From Udeniomyces pyricola (taxonomy: Eukaryota > Basidiomycota > Tremellomycetes > Cystofilobasidiales > Mrakiaceae), in NCBI GenBank assembly GCA_039545295.1, contig BCIK01000001.1:1736001-1800000 (forward strand): 64,000 nucleotides of DNA, written 5' to 3'. The translations under genes were made by a program, and so were the position numbers. The notes below the pieces were generated by a model. That model was not told where the DNA came from and did no database searches. It was given only the letters and a program-made list of their open reading frames with translations. Position 1 is the first letter of the stretch; each line of letters starts with the position of its first letter. Below are positions 47,104 to 58,821 of the stretch, one piece after another.

Positions 47104-48378
47104 TCCACTCCACTTGCCAACTGCTCTCTGCGCCCTTATCCGATCCTTTCGCCGCTTTGAGCTTTTTGTCTCTGGGATCGTTCTCGTTGGATTTGGAGCC
47201 CTTGCTTGCTTCTCCGGAAGCTCAGCGATGACGTCTGTGTTTGCATGATGGTTCATTCTCTTCCCATTGCGCATACTTGATTCCTCCCTTCATTTCTCAA
47301 CCTCCTTTCCCAAGCGTTCCCAATATTGACAGATCTACTGCATGTGACTCGACGCAGTTGAGTGATCTCAAGCTGCTGCTTTCCCCTCTTTAGCCTTTTT
47401 CTTAATTTCTTTTTTCTTCTTCTTCATCTTTGGCTTGTTCGACTTCATGCCCTTCAGGCGTTCTCTCTTTCCTCCATGCCTCTACCTTTGATTCGATAGT
47501 CCAGTTGCTTGTCTCCTATTTTTTATTATTATTTTTTTCTCCTTCCACACTCCATCGCTGTAAACCGGGCCGGTTGACGGTTATATATCTTTCTCATCAG
47601 TAATCGTTTTCTCTTCCTTCTCTCCCTTTGCTTGATCCGATCCGCTCTACCGTTCATTTTTTCATTCGATCGATTCTTTTGTCATACCTTCGCTTGTGTC
47701 TGTTTATATGCTCCTTCCTGCAGCCTCGCCTATTTCCATTCCTTTCTCCTTCTTTTTTTTTCTCTCTCTCTCTCTCTGTCTCTCTTTCATGATTCCGGTC
47801 TACTTTTCAAGTCCTGCTATTGTATCCTTTCGCGCACGTCGTATCATCGTCCGTTAGTCAACGTCGCGTCAGAGCGATCGAGCTCTCGATCGATTCTTCA
47901 ATGCAGTTTTATGTCTTGTCCTCCTCAGCTCCGACGCGGCCTTCCTGGCCCAAGAGTCCTTTACGTTTGGATTGGCCTCCGTTGTCGATTCAATCACGGG
48001 AGGGGGAAGGGGGGGGGGGCACTCTTGATCCTTTCTTTCTCTGAAGTGCCCATCGTCTTGATCCATACGCGACGACGGTGTCGATGGACGGTCTTCTCGA
48101 TCGGTCTCTCTTCTTTCAGTTGTTGACTGCTCATGAGTGATACCCTATTGCTGATAGGGAGACGTCACGACGTAGGCAATGGATTGGTAGATGAAGCATA
48201 CTAAAGGATACATTGACGTAGGAGAGGAAGGGAGGAGGAGAAAGTGAGAGGGGGGGGGGGGGAGAGGGGATTTCATACGAAAAGCCGGAAGGTGAAGGGT
48301 TGACAAACTAGCCGACAAATCGAAGCAGAAGTTTTTTTTTTTTGTGTGATTGTCATTTTCTTCTTCTTTTCCTTCTTC
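47104..48378. other. Large convergent 3' gap, pyrimidine-rich
   Basis: This is 1275 bp between convergent genes. The left half is very T/C-rich on the plus strand (47380-47800), with a CT run at 47760-47783. G runs occur at 48009-48018 and 48250-48262. Frames present are low-complexity (S/L/F/C) and have no splice support. I see no gene. Confidence 0.5.
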
Positions 48379-50120
48379 CTAATCCACGAGGGAAAAGTGG
48401 TACGAGGCGTTCCAATCATAAGGTCGGGAGGGCGAGTAGAACTGATCGATACCCCATTGTGGGTTGTTAATCGCTAAGGTTGGAAATCCCCCCGAGCAGC
48501 ATCAGTACGTGAAATCAAAAAAAAAAAAAAAAAAAAAAAGAGGATAGGATCTTTCGACAATAACAAGAGAAGAAGACTGACCATCAATGACACCTTCCAT
48601 CTCGATGACCATGCATGAATACTGCTCGACGAATCCCGAACCCTGCGAGGCCTTTAGCTTCTCGGTCCCTTTCTGACCGCCACAGGTCTGATATTGCGAG
48701 GAAAAAAAAAACAAAAAAAAACGAACAAACACGTTAGCTCTATTTCTCTGAAATTTCACTCCTACTTTCCCCCTATTCTATTTTCCTCTGTGAATGCGTG
48801 ATAAAGACAAAGACCAAATGAACTAAATCGAACGTACGTAGATTTGAATCGCCGGCTCGGGCGAGTAGATTTCGAGCTGGATTCCCGAGTTGGGAGAATA
48901 GACGATGAGCTTTGAGTCGGTGATGGACGAGACGTTGGCGGCGTTGACGAAGCAGGTGTCATATCCCAAACCGCCGAGCTAAACATGCGAGGACAGGGTG
49001 GAATTTAAAAGGCAAGAAGGAGAACACGCATGAGGAAAGTCTCGGGACATCCGACAAACGAGTGAATCTGGAAGCCCAACTGCAACATGGAAACGAGGCA
49101 ACCTACACCAGAGAAACCAAGAGTCTCGTTCCAGCGAGATCCGATCGGTCGAGGGTCGATAAAGTCGTATGCCGTCGACGTCACGTTGATGAACTCGCCC
49201 GTTGGAATGAGGATGGTGTCGCTTGCTACAACCTCGGTTACGTAGGGCAGTTGGAGGACCCAGTCTTTGACGGAAGAGTTGGGGACCGAGTAACCCTACA
49301 ATATCGAGTGATGAAGCCGCCAAGAAAGAAAGAGGTGTTACGATCCATCGTCCCTGAAGGGGACAGAGAGGACTGGAACTCACGTCGAAATTCCAATAGA
49401 CGTGAGAGGAGAGGAGGAGGGGCGTTCGGGCCGTCGAAACGGCATGAAGCTCAAGATCCCAGATTCCTCCCGAGCGGAATGAGTAAGTTATGTTGGCGGT
49501 CACATCACCAGGGAATCCTCCCACAGTCGCCGGGTCGAAAAGTACAAAGGTGACGGCAGAGCTGTTGACAGAGAGCACGGTCCAGGTACGGTATCCCCAG
49601 CCATAGGGCCCCCCATGAAGGGTGTCAAGGCCGTTGTTTTCGTTGGGGTCAGTGCTGTAGGTTGCGTTGGTGACGGGGTCGGAGAAGGTGTTGTTCCTGA
49701 TGCGATTGGCATAGCGCCCGACAATGGGACCAAAGTTGGGCTTTGTCGGGTCATCGGCGTACATGGTCTTGTTGTCGTAACCGAGGACGATGTCTCGGAA
49801 GGTTCCGTTCCGGTCCTGAGACATATCAAGATGAAGATTCAAGTCAAAGGATGAGGAAGGGAATCTGGGAAAGAGACAGACGGCCCTGATGACTCTCAAG
49901 CATGGGGCCTGCGCCAACGAGGACGCGTCGGACGGACCTTGACGAGAAGCGACGAAAGGGTCGCGGCGTAGGGCAGGAAGGTAGCCCTGATGCTGTCATC
50001 TGGGGCTACAAGGGAAATGGATGTGAATGGACCTTTGGTGGAGTTAGTCCAGGATGGATTTTGGGCCAAGACAAGCGAGGCGAGGGAAAGAAGAGCAAAG
50101 AATGAGCCGAGACAGAGCAT
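48379..50120 (-). CDS. Secreted aldose 1-epimerase (galactose mutarotase family)
   Basis: Six exons (50120-49938, 49815-49384, 49295-49107, 48978-48838, 48687-48582, 48473-48379) encode 381 residues. MLCLGSFFALLSLASLVLAQ is a clear signal peptide. Motifs are DIVLGYDNKTMYADDPTKPN, FGPIVGRYANRI, DTLHGGPYGWGYRTW, YSFRSGGIWDLEL, LLLSSHVYWNFDGY, DTILIPTGEFINV and YDFIDPRPIG, as in fungal extracellular galM-like proteins. In the family, the HGG His and the SHVYWN His act in mutarotation of aldose anomers, and a late Glu is the general base (in ASQGSGFVEQYSCMVIEMEG I would look for it). Many N-x-S/T sites agree with secretion. Intron 5 carries a 23-nt T tract (minus strand). It is divergent to PRP19. 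Confidence 0.88.
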
Positions 50121-50825
50121 GGCAAGGCAGAGAGGATAGTAGGTGCGGGGTGAAGGTTAGACCTGGAGACCGTGAGGTAGCGAGGGTTAATTTGGGTGTG
50201 CGTTGAAAAGAAGATGTACGACCGGATTTCCTCCGTGAGGACGGTGGTAATGATGATGATGATTAGTGTGGGTGAGCATGCCGGACAAGAGAGAGCTCCG
50301 GTCGTTTGATGAGACGTCACGGGGCGGCAGTTTTTGGGCCGGATGGGGACATGTGCGATTGATGGGAATGCGGGATGATGAATGAACTATCAGTATCGCT
50401 GGACCAGAAAGGTGAATGGATGTATGCAGACGGCAGGATGATGAGGAGATATAGGGGGATGATGTTAGTCATGTTATGTTATGTTGGTTCATGATGATGC
50501 ATGATGCATGATGCATGATGAGAGAGGAGAGGAGGATCGATGAGCCTAGCCTGATTTGATGAGCTCACTGACTTGACTGATGGCGGCTTAGTTTAAGCCA
50601 TGGAAGCCTCCTCTGAGATCTGTGACCTCGTTGCTTGTGGCTTATGGCTTATGGCTTGTGGCTCGCGTGCTGTCCTCTCTTGCTGTGGTCATCTTTGGTC
50701 CTCCTTCCTCCCTTGAGCTTCCTGGCTTGGCTGGCTTGGCTGGCTGGCTGTTTCTCTCTCTCTCTCTCTCTCTGTCTGTCTCCCTCCCTCCTTCTGTTTC
50801 CCTCCCCAAGTTCCTTCCACGCCTC
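50121..50825. promoter_or_regulatory. Bidirectional promoter gap, epimerase / PRP19
   Basis: This is 705 bp between divergent ATGs. It includes ATGTT repeats and a GCATGAT tandem (about 50465-50521), short GGCTTATGGCTTATGGCTTGTGGC repeats (about 50639-50662) and a CT tract (50753-50775) before PRP19. These are low-complexity elements; no regulator is assigned. Confidence 0.4.
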
Positions 50826-53170
50826 ATGTTCTTCTGTGCCAGTCAGTGATCTCTCTCTCTCTCATATATATATATTTATATAAACATACACTCACTCACT
50901 CACTCACTCACACTAACTCCCATGTCCCCTTACCAACCAACCACCCACCCCCTTCGACCACAGTCTCCGGAACGGCGCCCTTGACCCCCGTCATCTCTTC
51001 GAAATCGGGCCACCTCTACGAGCGAAGCCTCATCGAAAAGTACATTGGTCAGTCCTCCATTCCTTCTTCTTTCAGCTCATCCTATCCTTGTCTACGCGTC
51101 TCCGATCCTATCCGTCACTGTCTCTAACTCAAAAGTCCGACCCTGACCGGTTCGATGTTCCCAACCGTTCCCTCTCCACGTTTTGCCTCGTGCTTCCTCA
51201 CCCTTCCCCTCCTCCTCCCCTTTGGCTCTCATTCCAGACGAGAACGGTACCGACCCAATCACTGGCGAGTCGCTCGGCAAGGACGACCTTGTCCCCATCA
51301 AAGCCAGTCAGTCCCGCTCACTCCTTCCATCACCATCATTCATCCCCGAGAGAACATGCGAGCGAGGATGAGAGATGTCCAAGGGCAAACCAAGCACGTC
51401 CTTCAGCCGCAACACTCTTTCGTCGTGTTTGCCTCGCGTTCCTGTCCATTCCTTCCAATCGCTCGACTCATGCGCGTCTCATCTTCTCGTGACTTTTCAA
51501 CTCCAGGCCCAAACGTTGCTGCTCCTCGTCCATCTGCTGCTACCTCGATCCCCTCGCTTCTCCACACGTTCCAGGCCGAGTGGGACGCCGTCGTCCTCGA
51601 GTCGCTCCGACTTAAGCAGGAGATCCAGTCCGTCCGTCAGGAGCATGCCCACGCTCTCTACCGAGAAGACGCCAGCTTGCGTGTGATTGCCCGTCTCGTC
51701 AGGGAGAGGGACCAGGCCCGAGAGTGAGTCTAGATCCGACGCGTAGATTCGACGGCGCGCCAAGTTGGCCGAGGTAGTCAGTCAGTCCAGTCTGTCTGCC
51801 GTCTAGACCATGCTCATCACCACGCGTTGGTATCCCTTCCCATCCGCCACGTATCCTTCTTTTCCTCCTGCAGAGCCCTTGGCTCCGTTCAGGCCACGCT
51901 TGGTATCGCTCCTTCAGCCTCAGGTGGTGACGTGGAGATGGAGAGTACCGAGGCTGCTGCTCCGGGACCTAACGAGCTGTCCGCCGATGTCAAAGCCAAA
52001 ATCACCGAAACCCACCAAGCGTGAGTTTGACATCGCTAGCTAAAGATTTACTGCATGCGTCGTGTTTCGTGTCGTTGGTTGACTGATCTTGATACCTTAT
52101 CGCCTTTTCCGATCCGTTCCATCTGGCCTTTCTTGCTGTATAGTCTTATGTCAACCCGAAAGAAGCGCAAGGCCCCGGCTGACTACGCGACCGCCGAGGC
52201 CGTCTCGTCTTACGTCGAGACCCTCTCTATCCCTTCTATGCACGCCTCGAAGCCCGCGGGTGTTTCCGCTCTCGACGTCTCGGCCGACGGCAACCTGATT
52301 CTCACTGGTGGTAATGACAAAAATGTCCAGATCTACGACCGAACGACTTCGAAAGCGGTCGCTACGCTCAAGGGCCACACCAAGAAGGTCAATCACGTCG
52401 CGTTCCGAGAGCAAGAGGGTTCCAAGAGCGTTGCCGTCAGTGCGGGAGCCGATGGCAAGGTCATGATGTTTGAGGAGGATGCGGGCAAGTGGTTGAGCGC
52501 CCACAAGATCAGCGCGTCCAAGCAGGAGATCACCGGACTCGCCCTTCACCCAACCAAGGCTTACGTCGCCACCTCTTCGGCTGACTCGACGTGTGCGCTC
52601 TTCGACCTCGAATCTGGCTCAATCGTCCAAACGTATGAGGCGCTCTCTTCAGGCGAGGGCTCGTACGCTTACTCGTCCGTCGCTATCCACCCGGACGGTC
52701 TTCTCCTTGGTGGCGGAACCGTCGACGGTACGGTCCGCATCTTTGACGTCCGAGATAAGTCTTCGCTTGCGGCCAACATTCCGACCGACTCGGGCTCGTC
52801 GATCCCCTCGCTCTCCTTCTCCGAGAATGGCTACCACCTTGCCGTCGCCAACTCGGCCAACGCCTCGATTGGCATTTGGGACCTCCGAAAACTCTCGCTT
52901 CTGCACTCGATATCGCTCCCAACGGCCTCGGCTCCTGGTGGCGGCAAGATCTCTTCGCTTCGATTCGACGCCTCGGGTCAGTTCCTCGCCTGTGCCGGAA
53001 CGGATCTCCGGGTTTTCAAGAACAAGACTTGGGAGCAATGCCTCGCGTTCGAGGGCAACACGGCCGAGCTCTCGGACGTTAGGTTTGGTCCGCTCGGTCA
53101 AGAGATCGTCCTGAGTGGAGCTGACAGGACCGTCAGGGTCCTCAGCGCCCCTGCTGCCACTGAGGCTTAG
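50826..53170 (+). CDS. PRP19: Pre-mRNA-processing factor 19 (U-box E3 ligase, WD40)
   Basis: Exons 50826-50841, 50964-51047, 51238-51306, 51507-51723, 51874-52020 and 52144-53170 give 519 residues. The U-box begins MFFCAISGTAPLTPV and continues SGHLYERSLIEKYIDENG and DPITGESLGKDDLVPIK. The Prp19 tetramerisation coiled coil follows (SIPSLLHTFQAEWDAVVLES, LRLKQEIQSVRQEHAHALYR). The WD40 propeller occupies the large last exon (GNLILTGGNDKNVQIYD, LKGHTKKVNHVAF and so on). Prp19 is the scaffold and ubiquitin ligase of the NineTeen complex that activates the spliceosome and also acts in DNA damage response. The start codon sits in a 16-nt exon, and the first intron is needed to produce the canonical FCAISG. 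Confidence 0.95.
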
Positions 53171-53834
53171 ATGGGATTTTAAAAAAGACGGTATCGGAGG
53201 GAGATACAGCCGATCAGGACTAAGGTCGCCAGGTCAAGGAAGGGGTAGCAGAAGACTAGGGGAAGTCTCAACTAGGAGGGGACGCGGGAGAGGGAGCAGG
53301 AAGGGAAGGTCAAACGAGGCAGCGTATCGTTTGTAGGAGAGGTCAGCCTCAATCCATGTCCTTTTTTTTTGTTGTTGCTGTTGTTGTTGTTGTCGGCCTG
53401 TGTATATGCGAGCGAAGCTTTCTATCTGAGGTTCTACAAAGACTACGGGTCTGTTGAGGACATCTGAATCCAGGTGATGATTTGTATGAGACTGGTGTTG
53501 AGTCGGAAGGTCTACCGATGATTGAAACGTATGCGTGTACCCTCCTTATATGCAAAACATAAACGCTGCACTATGAGGAACCTGAGAGATGATGATGCAG
53601 TAAGATGACTGCATCAACATATAATACATATGTATACTCCTGATTAGAATAACATGCAACATCATGTTGCATCATGTTGGCGGAAACTAAGCGACGCGTA
53701 GCGCCGATCCCATCGTTTTCGTCCTCATCTTACCGGCCTGAGGCCTGATCCCAAGCCTCCAGTGCTCCAGCTCCTGTCCGACTGCCGGTCTGCCTTAGGC
53801 CACCCCCCATACTCATCTCCCTCGTCTCGCCGCT
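53171..53834. promoter_or_regulatory. Intergenic gap with two perfect palindromic elements
   Basis: This is 664 bp between tandem genes. A stem-loop GATGCAGT/ACTGCATC with a 6-nt loop lies at 53594-53615. A 9-bp inverted repeat ATGCAACAT/ATGTTGCAT with a 1-nt centre lies at 53654-53672. A GTT run is at 53370-53391. The first hairpin could be a 3'-end structure of PRP19; the second is nearer the downstream promoter. Confidence 0.4.
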
Positions 53835-56800
53835 ATGGTCCATCGAACCACCACTCCTCCCGTCGCCCCCCGATCCATGCTTCCCCTTCGCCCGCCGCAT
53901 CCGCAACAGGTCCAAAAGGGAGGCCAACTCAATCCGTCTGCCGCGTCCGCTCCTCTTCAGCCTACCAGGCTATCAACTCGTCCAGATAACACCAATCTTG
54001 CTCAGTCCTCCACATCAAGAAATCAACGCTCAGCTTTAGAGGTTCCAATCGATCCTTCTCCAATAGTAGAAGCGCCTCTAAATGTGACAAAAGCGGCTCA
54101 TCCCCGGCAGCAATCTTCGAGGTCTTCCCCTGAGGTCAGTCATTCATCCTCAAGCAGGAGGGGGAAATGCATGACTCTCTTGACTACCTTGCACTTATTA
54201 ACTAGTTGCTATGACCGACTATGACTCCGCAGGTCAAGGCCATGGGCACGAGCTATCGCCCTCCCACAACTCGGGATCGGCCGCGCCAGCAACAGTCATC
54301 CTCTGCTTCCCGTTCAACGCCAGGATCAAGGGCAGCGATAGCTGCGTGCGCGTTTGCATTTGCCATTTTCTCCAACAGGCTCGACCAATACGACGATCCT
54401 GTCGTCATCATCAGGAACCTCGCATTCGTAAGCTTGAAGATTGCGTTTACGAGACGAAGCGAACACAGAAGGTCGAGGGTTCAGGACGCTGAGAATTATC
54501 CCCTCTGCTTTTCCTTCTTTTTCTTTTTCTTTTCACAGTTCATACAACATCCACCATTTCCTACCGCTCCCGCCTTAGCACCGCCGATAGCTCTCACTGC
54601 TTTCAACCTTGCTCGGACGAAGGCCGTGTTTCACATCCGGTTGGGCGAAACAGGTTACCTCCGGTTGACAGATCTCGGGCTCATAATTGCCTATCTTCTG
54701 GAGAAATACCACGGACAGACAAGCGGACCTATGGAACAGCTTTTAATTCAGATCCGAGCTCTCTGCATAGTACTTGGCGTCAGGGAGCATCCCGTAAGAC
54801 TCTCTCTCGACTCGTCTGAATCGAGACTCAGGCGGAGGCTGACGACTCACTACTATCTCACATTGTCCGGACGTGCGTCCGACTGTTTAGGTGTCGCTTG
54901 ATATGTCTTCTCAACTTGCCGGAATGTTCCGAGGGCTGAACCTAGAACCTTTCGAGGTTCAATCTCCGCCAACGATGATTTTCTACGAGTGGTTCGTCTC
55001 ATGCTTGTCGATTGAGCCCCTTTGGGTGTGTTGGATGGGACTAACAATCTGTTAGACTCTTGTCTTAGGTTCGCAATTCCTCACGAGCGCATCCTCTCGC
55101 ACTTTGTTGTCTATCAAACCAAGAACAGACCTCCCCTCAACCTCTTAACCATTGATCCGATCCCACCTGATGGCTCAGGCGGTGGTTACCGCCTCTTTCT
55201 GAGGGACCTCTTGCCAAAGCCGATGCCTCCACATCCTCCGTCTCAGCCTCAAATCAAAGCCGTCTCTGCTCCAATACAGCGAGTCAGTGGAGAAATCCTC
55301 ACCTCTACCATCATACCTGCTAATAAGAAACAAAAAGTGGCACATATAGAAGACATGAGCGTGCCCGTGCCAGGAGATGAGACGCCTATGTCCCCGGTTA
55401 GCCAGCCCTCACAAGCCGCCACGAAGATTGCTGTTGGCCCTGCCTCTGATAGCAGTACTGGAAGCTGTCTTGCCGTACGTGTCATTGTATCCCGAGATAC
55501 CCCTAAAGACTAACGACCGATTGTACTGCGAGTTTCAGTGCTGATCGTGCTCTCTCGTCTTTCGAGCAGTGTGTCTCCCGAGGGCAAGCCTGTGATGGTC
55601 TTCCAGTCTGCATCAACTGCATAGATACATACACCAAATTATGTTGTGAGTTTTTCAGATTTCTATCACTTCTAAAACCATGTTGTTTGGTTTCCCTTGC
55701 AAGCGACTAATAGGTGTTGATGGCTGTTTACTCTGCAGTAAGCGAAGCGATTCCTCCAACGGACTTTGGATGTATCTATGCGATTAACGATGCTGGGCCT
55801 ACTCGTGTTATCCCGACATCCGCACCCACTGCGACACAAATTCGTTCTGTTCCAACTTCTCCTTCGTTCTCGTCATCCATCGCTTCACCCTCAATGCCAG
55901 CTTCTACATCACCCAACCCTTCACTGCAATCAGCTTCTCTGTCGACCACCCGAGTGGTCCCTACTACATGGAGCTCGACCCAGCCTTCTTCTGCGTCGTC
56001 CCATCCGCCTCACTCTCTCCAATCAACTCGTCAGAATTCCTCAGCGCCGATCCAACACTCTTCTACAACAACGACTCATCACCCACCGCCCGCCTCTTCT
56101 CAACTGCCATCTGTGTTGGCCAGCTCAACCGAATCATCTGCTAAACCGGCTGCCACTCTTCCCCCAAGACCAGTAGTAGCTACCTCATCTGCTCCTGCAA
56201 CCACAAATACGGTCGCAGCACCTCCACGCACCATCGTTTCTTCATCGACACCAACCGTCGTGCTACCTTCAAAACCAATTCATGAACAACATCCAAAGCC
56301 TGACGCCGAACGACGCCCGAAGACAGCCGATTTGCCTCCCAAACTGGTCGTTCCTTCTCCAGACTCTCCATCTTCTCCGGTGTCTTTGCTCCCAGTGTCG
56401 TTGCTCCCAGCACCTTTGGGTCCGGGTCCGAGCCGATCGTCGAAAACACCGGCGAGACGATCCTGGATCCCCTCTCCTCCTCCACCATCCAACACGGTTC
56501 GCGATCGTTCGCGAGTTGAGGGTAAGGTACCGGTGGATGAGTCTGGACAGAATGGTGCCGTCAAGGCTACTGGAGGAGCCGACAAGGGTAAGGGGAGGGA
56601 ACAGCCGACGCTACCTACGGAAAACGTTTTGTCCAACAATGCATCTGCATCCGCGAACCCCGTCAACGAGGAACGAACAGGCCTTGAAGAAGAACGGTGA
56701 GCAAAGTATCTTGATCTAAATGCGTTCCCATCCTGGTCAATCCGCTGACCGCGTCTTCTTTTTATTGGGGTTTTCTATCTTCTTTTCTCTTCATCTTTTC

Positions 56801-57363
56801 TTTCGCTTGCCGTCCCGACAGAAACTTGTGGGAGTTTAGGCTGACGGAGTATGCTGATAAGTGGTTGAAGCGTGCAAAGGTCAGTCGTGTTCTCTCTGCA
56901 TACAGGACGTCTGGTGTCCGTCTAGCAGGATGCATTCGTTTTTTTTCTTTTCTTTTTTTTTTCTTGAATATTCACGATTTGGGTGTATACTCTTGGGCTC
57001 GATAGGCTGGAAATCCTCTATCCCAAGCGGACAATGTTGACAACTACGAGTACGTTGGCTTGACTTTTTCTTCTTCTTCTGATTTTCACTCTGACTCTGG
57101 AATTGAAGACGAGGACAACAGGTATTGAAGTTGATCTGACCTACCGTGCCATGTGCGTGTCTCGCAGGACGGATGGGATTCCACCGACATTGACGCCGCG
57201 AGAAGTGTATGGGCTCGTGATCAAGTCGGAGTATCCTCAACTTGCCCTGGATCCGGCCATCACGGCAATCCTCCGGCCGTGCTTCTACCAGGTCGATTTG
57301 ATGAAGCAGGCCAAGGCAGAGGCTGATGCAGAGACCTTGCAGAACGCGGGGTCAGGCCGTTGA
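53835..57363 (+). CDS. Large disordered protein with an internal Zn2Cys6-spaced cysteine cluster
   Basis: Ten exons (53835-54134, 54233-54427, 54539-54793, 54891-54991, 55069-55474, 55570-55645, 55739-56696, 56822-56879, 57006-57049, 57168-57363) join in phase to 862 residues. I do not recognise the family. A folded-looking region (residues ~165-330) contains LALAPPIAL-type and LRLTDLGLIIAYLLEKYHG helices. At residues 417-444, across an intron, six cysteines have spacing C-x2-C-x6-C-x5-C-x2-C-x7-C (CLACVSRGQACDG, PVCINCIDTYTKLC), the fungal binuclear zinc cluster spacing, but with few basic residues. A ~300-residue Ser/Thr/Pro-rich stretch follows, and a conserved-looking C-terminus: LWEFRLTEYADKWLKRAK and YGLVIKSEYPQLALDPAI. 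A chromatin or transcription role is only inference. The start ATG is the first in frame. Confidence 0.6.
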
Positions 57364-57739
57364 GAAGGGTGAGGTGGGGAAGATATTGCAGGATTGGTGG
57401 CGGATAATAAATGATGGATGGTTGATTCGGTTTGAGGAAGTGACTGGATGATGAAGAGATAACAACAACAGGCGAACGATGGGATGAATGATGATGTGAC
57501 GATGATGATGATGATGATGGATGATGAATGATGAATGATGAACAATGTCGATGAGGTCATCGCTGGTGCCCCAGTGTGGGTTTTGCGTGTGTTGCGCGCA
57601 ACGGGAGAGTCGTGTCTGCTCTTCTTGTCTTTGCTGTCTCTGTCTGCTTTCCCATCTACCATCACCAGTACTTTCACTCTCACCAACCTCACACCCCTTC
57701 CCCATCCTCCAACCCCCTAACCCACCCCACTCTTCTATC
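57364..57739. other. Intergenic gap with GAT trinucleotide repeats
   Basis: This is 376 bp. A GATGAT/GATGAAT repeat spans about 57485-57541. The rest before 57740 is pyrimidine-rich, likely the promoter or leader of the next gene. Confidence 0.4.
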
Positions 57740-58461
57740 ATGGTTTCCCAGCCCGGACCCCCCTCTCCCAGTTCGTATAATTTCTTCCTTGGTCAAGCCA
57801 TCTATCGCTTAGATCCTTCAATCTCCCTCTCTGTCTCACTCGCTCTGCCTTCCCTCCTTTCCCCCTCCTTGTGTGAATATTAACGCTTTCTTGAATGATC
57901 TTGATAAACTTTACCAGAGATGGAGGACAACAAGCCCCTCGGTAAGGGAGCCGTTGGTGGTGATGCCCCTAAGGCTGCCTCCGAGGAGGAGCAGCGACCT
58001 GGTAAGCTCTCTTTCTCTCGCTCTGTCCTTGAAATGCCTATCCCCATCCGCTCCTCCGCTTCTTTCCCCCACGACCGATGTGTTGCCCCGTCCATCTTGC
58101 CCGTTGGGTGACGTAAGCTGACCGATGACATGCTCGCTTTCACCACGTCCTGCATCAGACTTCTTTGCCAACAAGGGCGAGGACTACGACAAGAACGCCG
58201 ACGACAAGCCAACGATCTCGTCTGGAGTGAGCAGCAAGCAGGACATGCACCCATCTTCTTTTGATGGCCAACGAAACGACTGACTGACTGACTGACTCGG
58301 CCTGTTCCCTTTTTCCTTTTCCTCTCCCTTGTCTTCTTCTCACTCCCTTCTCTTCCCTCGTCCCTTTTGCTTTGCTCCATCACCAGGCCATCCAGGCTGG
58401 CAAGGACGCCGCTGCCGCCCTCTCTGGTGGATCGGACAACCGGGAGCAGGACACCAAGTAG
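57740..58461 (+). CDS. Small hydrophilic protein, 85 residues
   Basis: Four exons (57740-57770, 57918-58001, 58159-58226, 58387-58461) join in phase. The product is charged and Gly/Ala-rich: MVSQPGPPSPK, MEDNKPLGKGAVGGDAPKAA, DFFANKGEDYDKNADDKPTI and AIQAGKDAAAALSGG. There is no signal peptide, cysteine or membrane segment, so it is probably intrinsically disordered. The family is not recognised. Every exon starts and ends at good splice sites with compatible phase, which argues that it is a real gene; an internal ATG at 57920 could serve as an alternative start. A hydrophilin-like stress role is possible but not shown. Confidence 0.6.
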
Positions 58462-58821
58462 ATGTCACTTGTCGGACGACTGTGTTTACGATATTTTTTT
58501 TTTGGCTGCATGTGTTTGCGGAAGGATGTTATGATCTGTATCGATATCTCATAGTATGTCGGAGTGATGAAGCAGACCGAGCAAGATCATAAGAGCCGCA
58601 TGTGTGATGGATGCATGTACATGCATGTATGCGTCATGCCATTTTTTGTACCTGAACATATGATGTGAACTTGCATGCCATATAATTCATCAACACATAC
58701 TGCATACATGTTTACTAGGACATACGTATGTGAAGATACCAGCTATAGATGTCTCCTCCAAACGTACAGTCATGATATCGTCATCGTCATCTCGACACGA
58801 CACGACACGACACGACACGAC
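58462..58821. other. Intergenic gap ending in a CACGA pentanucleotide repeat
   Basis: This is 360 bp between tandem genes. ATGCATGTACATGCATGTATGC around 58610-58631 is partly palindromic. Five to six CACGA units (58794-58821) abut the next ATG, so the leader may contain the repeat. No other feature is seen. Confidence 0.4.

Noticed and set aside
47632..48126. 164-codon plus-strand frame in the convergent gap
   Set aside because: The composition is low-complexity S/L/F/C from a pyrimidine tract, without family motif or splice context.
50461..50521. Short tandem ATGCATG units resembling a CRISPR-like repeat
   Set aside because: The units are 5-7 bp with no spacers, in a eukaryotic promoter gap: simple repeat.
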